DNA of 28,399 nt, from the IMG/VR virus record IMGVR_UViG_3300032315_000070, positions 1 through 28,399 of that record; one strand, written 5' to 3'. This DNA is from a virus. Below are positions 7,996 to 15,531 of the stretch, in pieces. The translations under genes were made by a program, and so were the position numbers. The notes under the pieces were generated by a model. It had not been told where the DNA came from and made no database searches. It saw only the letters and a program-made list of their open reading frames with translations. Each line of letters starts with the position of its first letter. Within the stretch, counting starts at the first letter, position 1.

Positions 7996-8606
7996 TAGTG
8001 CGTCCTTCCTTGAGCAAGTAAAGTCGCCTTACGAGCTGCAACTCTCTTCGCAATCTGCTCGGGAGTCTGCTTTCTACCTTTTGCAGCCAATGACAGTTTT
8101 TCTTTAACCTCTTGAGAAACAGGCCGTCCTTTATTGGTTGGCTCCCGCCCAATTAACCACGGAGTTGAGCGCGGCCTCCCCTTCAAAGGGCTTACATATC
8201 CCTCTGGGCGAGTTCTGCCAAGCGCCAGACACTCAAGTTGCTTCTGAGTTGCCTGCCTTCCTGTCAAAGATTTTTGCATCTTTTTTATGGATTCTGGAGA
8301 CTTTTTCTTGCCTTTTGCGGCAGCAGACATCTTGGCTTTAGTCTCCTCAGACTTCGGCTTTCTCATGTACGGCCTTGGGATGCCCTTTTTGTTTGGGATT
8401 AAATCATCCTTCAGACCGTTGATGATGCGGTTGTACGCCCATCCATCAGCCGGATTCCCATACATTTTGAAGCGCACCCAGTGGGCAATCGCATGATCAA
8501 TCGGATGCAACAGCACAAGATTTTCCGGCGAATCATCCCCTCCCTTGTGCCTCGGGACAATGTGATGATTGTGGAAGCCCTCCAACAATTTCATAATTGT
8601 TGTCAT
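7995..8606 (-). CDS. Free-standing HNH homing-type endonuclease with NUMOD3 repeats, 203 aa
   Basis: Residues 11-43 hold an HNH signature: FHNHHIVPRHKGGDDSPENL followed by VLLHPIDHAIAHW, with the paired histidines, the Asn and the downstream His in place. The C-terminal two thirds is Lys-rich and has NUMOD3-type modules (KPKSEETKAKMSAAAKGKKK at about 83-102, a second with KKMQKSLTGRQ at about 108-118, and RPVSQEVKEKLSLAAKGRK at about 161-179). These are DNA-binding helices of phage homing endonucleases. It starts as ATGA over the stop of the connector gene and ends as TAATG over the next start, so it is cleanly embedded in the operon and needs no promoter. It probably cuts DNA of competing phages and spreads its own gene; that is known for the family and inferred here. 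Confidence 0.92.
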   Translation of the reverse strand: MTTIMKLLEGFHNHHIVPRHKGGDDSPENLVLLHPIDHAIAHWVRFKMYGNPADGWAYNRIINGLKDDLIPNKKGIPRPYMRKPKSEETKAKMSAAAKGKKKSPESIKKMQKSLTGRQATQKQLECLALGRTRPEGYVSPLKGRPRSTPWLIGREPTNKGRPVSQEVKEKLSLAAKGRKQTPEQIAKRVAARKATLLAQGRTH

Positions 8607-9661
8607 CTTGTATATACGGAAATATTTGGGCTGATAAAAATTGGCGACTTATCCCGCTCTTCAGACTCAGCCAGAGACAGATACTTCTCCGCCTGCATCT
8701 CAAGATACTGAATCCGAGCCATATCAATACCCGGCAACTCCATCGACATCTGGTGCGCCAACATGTTCTGTACCGCTAAATACCAGCGATCAGGGATCTC
8801 TAGCTGCCCATCTAAGGCACCTACGTCCATCACCTGACGCGAATACCACACCACCATCTGCACAAACGGATCAGAAGGCGTAGGCCATAGGTTAATCTGC
8901 GGTCTAGGAATCGTCCGGTTGAACCAGAATTGGTACGGCTGGTTCGCAGTAAAGTTCTTGTTCGGCAAAGACACGTAGTCATCCCGGTTCAGACGCGCCA
9001 TCGGGACTTCTCGGCTGTTATTCCCTACGTAGAACTCGCGCACCTGCAGCGTATTGCCACCAGTCTCACGCATCCGGTAATACTGCTTACTCGCACCCGG
9101 ATCAATCTGATACCAAACCCACTCGTTATTGACCCAAGTCGTTACTCCGGTGTCTTCAAGTAACGTCCAGCTTGCACCGTCGTTGGAAACTTCCAAAAGA
9201 ATGTCAAAGTTTCCTGATACGCCCGGAAGGATACCAATAGAGCCAGCGTAAATTGGGTTATTAGTGCCATAGTTCACCGAGATGTTGCCATTAGGCGATG
9301 TTTGAACGCAAACCGTGTCAATGTTGCTGTCAAACGCATTATTTGCTATGCCAGAAGACGCCGAATACCCCCCTGTTGGACGGTTCATCGTGCGGTAATT
9401 GGCATTTAGGACATCAATTGAGCCCAAAGGAAGCTCATAAATGAACTGTTCAGCCTTCAGACCAAAGACTTTTTGCCCAATCGCCCAATAATTGATGCCA
9501 ATATTGGAAAGATTGGATAAAAGATAGAAAAGCGACTGCTTGGCTGAGTAAACTTGCTCCGAAGTCAGTTCTTCAGCCAGCTTCCCAGCGCGTCGAGCAC
9601 CGTGGTCGATCAAATCTTGCACTGAAATGACCGTTTGACCGACTGTTCCAGAGTAAGCCAT
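8603..9661 (-). CDS. Head-tail connector/tail-tube-like protein with inserted discoidin-like domain, 352 aa
   Basis: Residues 1-95 are mostly helical (SVQDLIDHGARRAGKLAEEL, SAKQSLFYLLSNLSNIGINY), and then ELPLGSIDVLNANYRT leads into a different domain. Residues about 98-213 look like an F5/8 type C (discoidin) carbohydrate-binding fold: AFDSNIDT, ILLEVSNDGASWTLLED, KQYYRMRETGG and VREFYVG are in the usual order. From about 214 the first fold resumes (SREVPMARLNRDDYVSLPNK, WFNRTIPRPQINLWPTPSDP) and ends in helices. The outer part resembles adaptor or tail-tubular proteins of short-tailed phages. The start has a ribosome site (GGAAAG). The exact connector class is uncertain. Confidence 0.82.
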   Translation of the reverse strand: MAYSGTVGQTVISVQDLIDHGARRAGKLAEELTSEQVYSAKQSLFYLLSNLSNIGINYWAIGQKVFGLKAEQFIYELPLGSIDVLNANYRTMNRPTGGYSASSGIANNAFDSNIDTVCVQTSPNGNISVNYGTNNPIYAGSIGILPGVSGNFDILLEVSNDGASWTLLEDTGVTTWVNNEWVWYQIDPGASKQYYRMRETGGNTLQVREFYVGNNSREVPMARLNRDDYVSLPNKNFTANQPYQFWFNRTIPRPQINLWPTPSDPFVQMVVWYSRQVMDVGALDGQLEIPDRWYLAVQNMLAHQMSMELPGIDMARIQYLEMQAEKYLSLAESEERDKSPIFISPNISVYTR

Positions 9662-9670
9662 GTGCTTTCC

Positions 9671-9970
9671 TTACCATGAAGGACATTTAGACGATCTCTT
9701 ACCGCCTGAAGACATCTTGCAAGTCGCCTTACCACCACTCTTCATCGCCTGACCTGTCGCCTGCGAAGTGGGCTCTGCAGCCTCTTGCGAGTATTCAGAG
9801 TAAGGACGGAAGTCATTCGCAGCAGGAGCAAAAGAACTCGCCTGACTCATCATGTCCGTCATAGCGCCTGCGTTACCAGTAGTGCGACCGGGGATCGTGA
9901 CCGACGATTGCTCACCCTCAGTAATGAGGCTGCTCAAACCACCAACAGCCATCTTCTTGCCTTTTTTCAT
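9671..9970 (-). CDS. Small Lys/Gly/Ser-rich virion-region protein, 99 aa
   Basis: The protein starts MKKGKKMAVGGLSSLITEG, is low in hydrophobic residues, and ends with a basic Gly/Cys tract (SGGKATCKMSSGGKRSSKCP). Its opening KKGKKMAVGG matches the 'K-K-x-A-x-G-G' motif repeated in the 476-residue protein at 11211-12641 and near the C-terminus of the protein at 20337-22034. A ribosome site (GAGGA) precedes the ATG. Its function is unknown. It may be a minor virion protein that binds DNA or another structural protein through the basic glycine motif. Confidence 0.78.
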   Translation of the reverse strand: MKKGKKMAVGGLSSLITEGEQSSVTIPGRTTGNAGAMTDMMSQASSFAPAANDFRPYSEYSQEAAEPTSQATGQAMKSGGKATCKMSSGGKRSSKCPSW

Positions 9971-9977
9971 ATTTTCC

Positions 9978-10382
9978 TCACCAACCGGGACAATTCCAAC
10001 GCTTCATCGAAGCCCTTGCGCGTGATCCACGTTCGCTCTTCTCAGCTACAGGCCCCATACGCGCACAGAATGAGTCCCTACGTTTACCACCCTCCGGTTG
10101 CGGAGCCTTCAAGTCACTACCCGTCTCACGGTTGTACTTCGCCCGACCCTTTGCTGTCAATCCGGCACCCTGATCCGCAGGCAGTTTTTCGCCCCTGCCT
10201 ATAGCCAGACTCACACCACCCTCTTTCATCGTCTCTGGGAGCTTTTTATAGGCCTTCTTGCCGACGTTTGACTGAGTGTACTCTTTGGCGACATCCTCTG
10301 ATATGCCAACTTTCTTAGCAATCTTAGGGTTGTATTCAACCGCCTTCATCAGACGGAACTGAGCTTTAGACTTGGCGGGCAT
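9978..10382 (-). CDS. DUF3008/DUF6321-like small phage protein, 134 aa
   Basis: The N-terminus MPAKSKAQFRLMKAVEYNP with SEDVAKEYTQSNVGKKAYKK resembles the short 'KSKAQ..F' family of phage proteins (DUF3008-like). The C-terminal half, GAGLTAKGRAKYNRETGSDL, KAPQPEGGKRRDSFCARMGP and ARASMKRWNC, matches the pattern I know as DUF6321. Both are small basic proteins of unknown function in phage structural regions. The two parts form one chain here. The ATG overlaps the upstream stop as TAATG. Basic character and invariant Cys/Trp suggest binding to nucleic acid or to another virion protein, but this is not shown. Confidence 0.85.
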   Translation of the reverse strand: MPAKSKAQFRLMKAVEYNPKIAKKVGISEDVAKEYTQSNVGKKAYKKLPETMKEGGVSLAIGRGEKLPADQGAGLTAKGRAKYNRETGSDLKAPQPEGGKRRDSFCARMGPVAEKSERGSRARASMKRWNCPGW

Positions 10383-11161
10383 TACGGCCCCTCTTTCACC
10401 AAAAGAATGATGAACATGGATGAAACGGCATTGTTGTTTGCACTGGCAATCGCAGTTGCCTCAATCGTGGTCTTCTCTGGAACTGCCAGAGGGTACTCAA
10501 ACACATAGTTTGCAACACCGTTGTTGATCGTGGTAAGCGCTGCAGTCATGCGAATGTTGTTCGTACCACGAGTCAGCAAACGACCTTGGACTTGAGTTGA
10601 CCCGCTAGGCTGACCAGCCGAAAACAGACCCTGAGACACATATCCCGTATACCCTGCTGGGATGGTGTAACTACCTGTGGTCGTGTTGTTGTAATCAACC
10701 TTGATTATGTCGTACACGGTCGCAGGAACGCCAGCAGTCACAGTACCTGTACCAATGTAAATGTCACCAGCCGCACTGTTTCCAGAGCCTGCGGTCGCCA
10801 CATAGGCGTAGTTCACACGACGAAGCGACGCAGTCATAGTGACGGCTGTTTGCCCGTTCAGCGTGACGGTCTCTGTGACTTCGTTGTAGTTTGCATCAAG
10901 ACCCTGTACAACGACCGTGCGGGCTCCTGTGCCTGCTGACGTATCGTTCGCGCTTGTCGAACTGACGGTCATTTGAATCGCAGACGCAGGGAAAGTAATT
11001 AAACTAGCCAGAGGCCAAACCGAGACCTGAGTTTGGTCAACATCAGGGTTGAATCCAAAGACAGTAACATTTCTGTGCCCCTGAATTTGACCGCGAGAGA
11101 CTTGCAACTCGAACGGTTCATATGCGCCTTGACGCGAAATAGATGAAATTACGGTTGCCAT
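10382..11161 (-). CDS. Beta-rich virion structural protein, 259 aa
   Basis: I choose ATG at 11161 (MATVISSISRQGAYEPFELQ) because GGAG lies 8 bases before it; the open frame continues 12 bases further to a TTG. The protein has long alternating stretches: VTVFGFNPDVDQTQVSVWPL, RTVVVQGLDANYNEVTETVT and NGQTAVTM, then DIYIGTGTVTAG, and a C-terminal EYPLAVPEKTTIEATAI segment. The 'GLDANYNEVTETVTLNGQT' part is an Ig-like pattern also present in the 415-residue protein at 12653-13900 (VTVSGFDVYGQAMSEAITSS). A tail, collar or decoration role is likely from fold and position. Confidence 0.83.
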   Translation of the reverse strand: MATVISSISRQGAYEPFELQVSRGQIQGHRNVTVFGFNPDVDQTQVSVWPLASLITFPASAIQMTVSSTSANDTSAGTGARTVVVQGLDANYNEVTETVTLNGQTAVTMTASLRRVNYAYVATAGSGNSAAGDIYIGTGTVTAGVPATVYDIIKVDYNNTTTGSYTIPAGYTGYVSQGLFSAGQPSGSTQVQGRLLTRGTNNIRMTAALTTINNGVANYVFEYPLAVPEKTTIEATAIASANNNAVSSMFIILLVKEGP

Positions 11162-11170
11162 GCGGCTCTC

Positions 11171-11205
11171 CAAAATAAATTAAAAGTGGGAGCCGAAACC
11201 CCCAC
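11171..11205 (-). terminator. Intrinsic terminator after the Lys/Gly-repeat gene
   Basis: Reading leftward, the stem GTGGGGG (11205-11199) pairs with CTCCCAC (11192-11186) around a six-base loop, with one G-U pair, and is followed by TTTTAATTTATTTT. It lies directly after the stop at 11211 and ends 10 bases before the ATG at 11161. Some read-through is likely, because no promoter is visible before the next gene. Confidence 0.8.
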
Positions 11206-11210
11206 CTTAT

Positions 11211-12641
11211 TTAACACGCACCGCCAGAACGCTTTTTAGCCGGTGTTACTGTCCGACTTACTTCGCGCTCAGTAGTTGTTACCGAGCCAGAACCCTTTAG
11301 ACCTTTGCTGATTGCTTCGTAGCCCTTTCTCAAGCGCTCTGGCAACCCTCTCATTGCATCTAAAGGATTCTTCATTGCCTCAATAAAAGCCTCACGCTCG
11401 GCTTTATTTTGAGCCGTTTCATCTGCGTAAAACCTGTCGTAGGCTTTAGCTTGCTCTTTGTCAGACATGCCACCTTCTGCGTACTTTCGTACTTTGCCAC
11501 CCTTTTTATAGGTGCCAGACAGTTGGTTGATGCTGACAGGAGTGGGCGGCTTTTTGTAACCCTGAGGCATAGCAACCGCTTTGCCCGAGTCATTTACCGA
11601 TCCACCCCTAGCAAACTTTTTTGGGGCACCGCCCTTCTTAAAGCCGCCTGCATTGCCCTTGCGAACACCGCCCGTAGTCGTGTTAGTCACGCCCGGACGA
11701 GAGCTGCTGACGTTACCTTCAACGCCGCCACCCTTTGCCATCTTACGAGGCAACGGCATAGGACCGGGATTATTCGGTCTTAACGGGTTATTTGGACCAC
11801 CGGGCATATATTTTTCGTATTCTGCAGCATCCACAAAAGGCAGACTTGAATCACGACCCGGTTTTAATGGGTTGTTTGGACCACCGGGCATGTACTTATC
11901 ATAATCTGCGCCACTCAAGGTAGGCGGGTTCGATTTCAATGGGTATCTAGCCCGCGCATTATCCAACCTTTCTTTATTCATTTCTTTTATGGTACGGGTT
12001 GGCTGTGCTGGATTTTTAGTACCGCCGCCGGTCATAGGCTTAGATGGCGGTCTCGACACCGGATTTGGAAGCATCGGTTTCGGAGGCAACGAAGTACCCA
12101 TCGTTCCACCCATCGCCATCTTCTTGATCTTGCCACCCTTCTTGTAGCCACCGCCGTTGCCCATCTTTACTTCGCCAGTTTTAGCTGGTGAACGATCAGG
12201 CGTAGCAGTGTGCATCAAGGTCTCTTCGTACTTTCCAGCACCACGCTTTGATGCGCTCACAGGAATGACGCTGCCGCCATTCTTGTAGCCACCTTGACCC
12301 ATAGCAACACCGCCGGTCTTCAGGCCTTTGTGAGCCTTGGAAGCAGGCATGTCAGCGTGCTTTTTGAGAGCCTCGCCACCGTCTGCCTTCTTACGACCCA
12401 TCATCGCCTTACGACGCGCAGACATCGAAGGAGCAGCCGGCGATGCACCACCAACAGGCCCCGGAGGCAGGCCAGCGCGAGAGAGAACGCCTGACATACC
12501 GCCGTCAGCCATCTTCTTGCTACTCGTACCGTGATCTTTAGCCTTCATCTTAGGCATAGCTACATGCCCACCCTTTTTGAGCTTTAACTCAATGCTAGGC
12601 TCCGTGGTCATCATTTTGACCATCGGTTTAAATTGTCCCAT
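11211..12641 (-). CDS. Lys/Gly-repeat protein of the virion region, 476 aa
   Basis: A low-complexity, very basic protein with repeated glycine-lysine blocks: ELKLKKGGHVAMPKMKAKD, SKKMADGGMSGVLSRAGLPP, GGGYKKGGKIKKMAMGG, GGFKKGGAPKKFARGG and YKKGGKVRKYAEGG, separated by Pro-rich linkers. Two copies of a DYDKYMPGGPNNPL / EYEKYMPGGPNNPL unit (about residues 249-288) are encoded by a near-identical DNA repeat. The C-terminal 90 residues become acidic and helical (SDKEQAKAYDRFYADETAQN), ending KKRSGGAC. A ribosome site (AAAGGAG) precedes the ATG. I know no function. It could be a virion DNA-binding or internal protein; the composition is unlike its neighbours. Confidence 0.82.
   Translation of the reverse strand: MGQFKPMVKMMTTEPSIELKLKKGGHVAMPKMKAKDHGTSSKKMADGGMSGVLSRAGLPPGPVGGASPAAPSMSARRKAMMGRKKADGGEALKKHADMPASKAHKGLKTGGVAMGQGGYKNGGSVIPVSASKRGAGKYEETLMHTATPDRSPAKTGEVKMGNGGGYKKGGKIKKMAMGGTMGTSLPPKPMLPNPVSRPPSKPMTGGGTKNPAQPTRTIKEMNKERLDNARARYPLKSNPPTLSGADYDKYMPGGPNNPLKPGRDSSLPFVDAAEYEKYMPGGPNNPLRPNNPGPMPLPRKMAKGGGVEGNVSSSRPGVTNTTTGGVRKGNAGGFKKGGAPKKFARGGSVNDSGKAVAMPQGYKKPPTPVSINQLSGTYKKGGKVRKYAEGGMSDKEQAKAYDRFYADETAQNKAEREAFIEAMKNPLDAMRGLPERLRKGYEAISKGLKGSGSVTTTEREVSRTVTPAKKRSGGAC
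11781..11894. repeat. Direct repeat encoding a duplicated PGGPNNPL unit
   Basis: Two 30-base copies (11781-11810 and 11865-11894) differ at only a few positions and lie exactly 84 bases (28 codons) apart in the same frame. They encode the duplicated KYMPGGPNNPL segment of the Lys/Gly-repeat protein, so the protein has grown by an internal in-frame duplication. Confidence 0.75.
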
Positions 12642-12652
12642 GTCACTCTCCT

Positions 12653-13900
12653 TTAGGCTTGAGTCACACCGAGAGCGCCAACGCGAGTAGCGTTAGGGCC
12701 GACAGCGATTGCTGGCAACAAGATTCCCACTACGGTGCGAACAAGACCGTTCGACGCAGTAGCAGGGGTGTAAGTACCGCGCACATCACCAGTAGTGGTC
12801 GTAGCAGTTGCAGTGTCAGCAGCCACAAACGTACCAGTGTCTTGCGCCAAAGTGTTGTTGCTCTTGACGCTTGCCACATAACCGATGTTAGGAACGCGAA
12901 CTGGACAGCCCAACACGTTGGTTGTGCCAACAGTCAGAGCAGTACCAGTAGCGCCACTTACGCTCACAGAGGTGATGAGGTAGAAGGCCTTCAACCCACT
13001 TACAGCAGTGCTTACAGCAGCGCTAGAAGTGATTGCTTCGCTCATCGCTTGACCGTAAACATCAAAACCAGATACGGTCACAGTCACAGGAGCCACACCC
13101 AAGGTGTAGGTCAAACCTGTTGGTGTACCTGCGGTAGTCACAACCGCTGCGCCTGCTGTAGTAGTCAGAGTCGCAGAAGTCGCCGTTACAGCGGTCAGGA
13201 CGTAGGTTGTTGGGTCTGTGTAACCAGTGATGCTACCTGTGCCACCGAAAGTGCCAGAGATAGTCAAACGCTGACCATTAACCAAACCAGCTTGAGAACT
13301 GAATGTAATACCGCCAGTTGAGTTGGCAATTACAACGGTTGACAATGTTGCAACAACAGCTGTTGCAGTCGTAACACGAACACCGCGAGGCATATCAACC
13401 TGCAAAGCAGAAACACCGCCGACTGTGATGATTGACTTCACATTGGTTCCAGCCGTTAAGGTCAACGCACCAGCGCCAGCAGGGGTTTGTGAAGCGGCGA
13501 TGTTGTTTGCAACAGCAGCTTGAGGAACCATATCCCACACATAAATGCGACCCACAGGGCCAACACCAAGGCTCATCGGGGACGGATTGTCAAAAGGCTC
13601 TAAGTCATGCAAAGTTAACGCAACAGTGTTTGCGATGTTGATTGCTTGGTTCAGGATATAAGTACCAGCGCCACCAGTACCAGTGCCCAAGGCAGTGATA
13701 AAAGTACCGTCAGTTACGCCAGCACCATCGACATACATACCAACCACGATTGGAGCACCAAAGCCCACAGAAGTGATTGTCAAAGTTGTGGAAGAAACAC
13801 TACCCGTACCACCAATTGCGGTAGTAGAGTAGTTGCGTAGACCCAAACCCATGTCCGTTTGGGCTGAGCCTAAAAATAAATCATCTGAAAACTGAGGCAT
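12653..13900 (-). CDS. Thr/Ala/Gly-rich structural protein, probable head decoration or collar, 415 aa
   Basis: The protein starts MPQFSDDLFLGSAQTDMGLG and is almost entirely Thr, Val, Ala, Gly and Ser with alternating hydrophobics, as in all-beta virion proteins. SVSSTTLTITSVGFGAPIVV-type segments near residue 40 and the ISGTFGGTGSITGYTDPTTY stretch near 220 look like repeated beta modules. VTVTVSGFDVYGQAMSEAIT (about 280) is an Ig-like strand pair. It comes directly after the capsid-gene terminator and has a strong ribosome site (AAGGAG). A decoration, collar or head-fibre role is likely; the precise one is not determinable here. Confidence 0.83.
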   Translation of the reverse strand: MPQFSDDLFLGSAQTDMGLGLRNYSTTAIGGTGSVSSTTLTITSVGFGAPIVVGMYVDGAGVTDGTFITALGTGTGGAGTYILNQAINIANTVALTLHDLEPFDNPSPMSLGVGPVGRIYVWDMVPQAAVANNIAASQTPAGAGALTLTAGTNVKSIITVGGVSALQVDMPRGVRVTTATAVVATLSTVVIANSTGGITFSSQAGLVNGQRLTISGTFGGTGSITGYTDPTTYVLTAVTATSATLTTTAGAAVVTTAGTPTGLTYTLGVAPVTVTVSGFDVYGQAMSEAITSSAAVSTAVSGLKAFYLITSVSVSGATGTALTVGTTNVLGCPVRVPNIGYVASVKSNNTLAQDTGTFVAADTATATTTTGDVRGTYTPATASNGLVRTVVGILLPAIAVGPNATRVGALGVTQA

Positions 13901-13935
13901 TTTGTCTACTCCTTGAAAAGCATGACAAATTAAGG

Positions 13936-13965
13936 AAAAAGGGGCTGGGTTTTATCCCAACCCCC
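13936..13965 (-). terminator. Intrinsic terminator after the major capsid gene
   Basis: On the minus strand GGGGTTGGG pairs with CCCAGCCCC (nine pairs, one G-U) around a six-base ATAAAA loop, followed by TTTTT. It begins about 12 bases after the capsid stop codon (13977). A strong terminator directly after the most highly expressed gene is common in phages and sets the amount of capsid protein relative to downstream genes. Confidence 0.9.
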
Positions 13966-13976
13966 TATAGCGTGGT

Positions 13977-14891
13977 TTAGACGCCCGGTGTGCCGTACAT
14001 GGCACGTGGGTCAGTAAAGCCAACGTCGTAACGCTCGGTCGCCTTGTAGCGCATCGAGTCAGTTTCAAAGTCACCTTCCATCGTCTTCTCCAGACCACGG
14101 CGCATCATCAGTTTCATGCCTTCTGGAGCGTCAGTCTGCACCCACCAAGCGGTCGAAGAAGTCAGACGCGACAGAACTGCAGCGCCTTCATCCAACAGGC
14201 CGATTGACTTGACTGGGTTGACGTCATTGTTCGCGCTACCAGAACGCAGAACCGACTTCAGCAGAACTTCTGCTTGGAAGATGTTGCCGGGGGCAACAAC
14301 AAGCTGACGAGGAACCAGACGGATCTTCTTGCCGTTGTTGTCAACTGCCTGACGAATCTGGATCAACATCTGTTCCAAAGAAGTCTGCGACAGGTTTGCA
14401 GCAGTCGTCAGCAGGTTGCTGAAGGTGCCGTTGACAATCGGATGCGAAGCGGAGTTCAGAGGAACGCCGTCACCACCCGGATAGGCTGAGTTGAACGCAC
14501 GGTTCAGCACGTTTGCAGACAGCGTCTCTTTCGTCTCGATCAGCGACTGTGCCAAGTGCTTGGCATAGACTTGACCGATACGGATGTGATCACCATCTTC
14601 TACCAGCACTTTGGTCAGAGCAAATGCCAGACCAAACACCGAGTAGACATAGCGCTTTAGGAACAGCACGCCGCCCTGCTGATAGGTAACAGGAGTACCG
14701 TCAGGCAGTTGCGGAGCAGCGCCGAAACCATACAGCACTGGCTCTTCGTGGTAGTTACGTGGGATACCTTCTTGCTCACGGAATACGCGAGACCATTCAT
14801 CAGTACGCTGATCGTAGACACCGTCAAAACACTCATTCAGAATCGGTTCGACTATGCTACGAAAGTCGGTACTTCTCATTGGGGCTGCCAT
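13977..14891 (-). CDS. Major capsid protein (Mu gpT-like/HK97-fold), 304 aa
   Basis: The N-terminus MAAPMRSTDFRSIVEPILNE is followed by KRYVYSVFGLAFALTKVLVE and LAQSLIETKETLSANVLNRA. Then come SHPIVNGTFSNLLTTAANLS, a long helix LEQMLIQIRQAVDNNGKKIR and LVPRQLVVAPGNIFQAEVLL. It ends with the EGMKLMMRRGLEKTMEGDFE segment and a beta-strand tail YDVGFTDPRAMYG. The succession of a spine helix after 'ANLSQTSLEQM' and the 'LVPRQLVVAP' strand is the pattern of gpT-like capsid proteins. Its length (about 300 residues), location after scaffold and small assembly genes, a strong ribosome site and a downstream terminator all fit. It probably assembles into the icosahedral shell. Confidence 0.93.
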   Translation of the reverse strand: MAAPMRSTDFRSIVEPILNECFDGVYDQRTDEWSRVFREQEGIPRNYHEEPVLYGFGAAPQLPDGTPVTYQQGGVLFLKRYVYSVFGLAFALTKVLVEDGDHIRIGQVYAKHLAQSLIETKETLSANVLNRAFNSAYPGGDGVPLNSASHPIVNGTFSNLLTTAANLSQTSLEQMLIQIRQAVDNNGKKIRLVPRQLVVAPGNIFQAEVLLKSVLRSGSANNDVNPVKSIGLLDEGAAVLSRLTSSTAWWVQTDAPEGMKLMMRRGLEKTMEGDFETDSMRYKATERYDVGFTDPRAMYGTPGV

Positions 14892-14906
14892 GATTCATGC
14901 CCTCCT

Positions 14907-15506
14907 TTAAATAGCGTTGATCGCAGCAACGTACTGGCTGAGAGCAACCTGTACTTGCACGATAGGAAAGCCATCACCCCAAGCATTGTCCGGATACGGA
15001 GCAATGTTGATGACGCGCAGTTGGTTAGTCGCACCGCTACCAGCACCCGAGGTGCTCATAGAAGCAGACGAAAGACCGGTCGATGACGAGCCAGCAGTTG
15101 GGTTGGTGAAATCGAACTGATCACCAATAGCACCCTGAGTCAGGTTGCCAGCAGCTTGGATCTCATAAACGATGTTCGGGTCTTGGTAGTAATACGCAAT
15201 GACCGAACCAACTTGGAACGACTCGTTCGCAGGCCAGAAGTTCGACACGCGACGACGACCTGTGGCGTCAGTCCACTCAACGCCAGCAAAGGCACCGAGG
15301 AACGCTTCAGTCGAAGCAATGTTTTCAATATAGCCAGCCGTGTTCATCTTAACGGGCGCACCCTTGAAGATGTTCGAGGCATAGCCAAGCGAGGTGTTTC
15401 CACTGGTGGAAACGGTTTCGATACCGTTAGCAAGAGCAACTGCACGATCCAGACCGGAAGGATGGAATGCAGGGCGCAGGCCAAACGGAGCAGCAGCAAC
15501 AGTCAT
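14907..15506 (-). CDS. Head structural/decoration-like protein, 199 aa
   Basis: The protein starts MTVAAAPFGLRPAFHPSGLD and continues with SLGYASNIFKGAPVKMNTAG, a FAGVEWTDATGRRRVSNFWP segment, SVIAYYYQDPNIVYEIQAAG and a C-terminal VQVALSQYVAAINAI. The 'YYYQDPNIVYEIQA' strand with acidic turns is typical of small beta-barrel head proteins that lie next to capsid genes. A good ribosome site (TGGAG, 6 bases before ATG) supports the start. It sits immediately before the capsid gene. It is most likely a cement or decoration protein, or a small head-assembly protein. Confidence 0.83.
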   Translation of the reverse strand: MTVAAAPFGLRPAFHPSGLDRAVALANGIETVSTSGNTSLGYASNIFKGAPVKMNTAGYIENIASTEAFLGAFAGVEWTDATGRRRVSNFWPANESFQVGSVIAYYYQDPNIVYEIQAAGNLTQGAIGDQFDFTNPTAGSSSTGLSSASMSTSGAGSGATNQLRVINIAPYPDNAWGDGFPIVQVQVALSQYVAAINAI

Positions 15507-15531
15507 GATTCACTCCATTAGGTTTCAAAAC

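Noticed and set aside
9671-12641. Collagen-like or CRISPR-like repeats in the Lys/Gly protein
   Set aside because: The repeats are irregular coding repeats with different spacers, not Gly-X-Y triplets and not regularly spaced palindromes.
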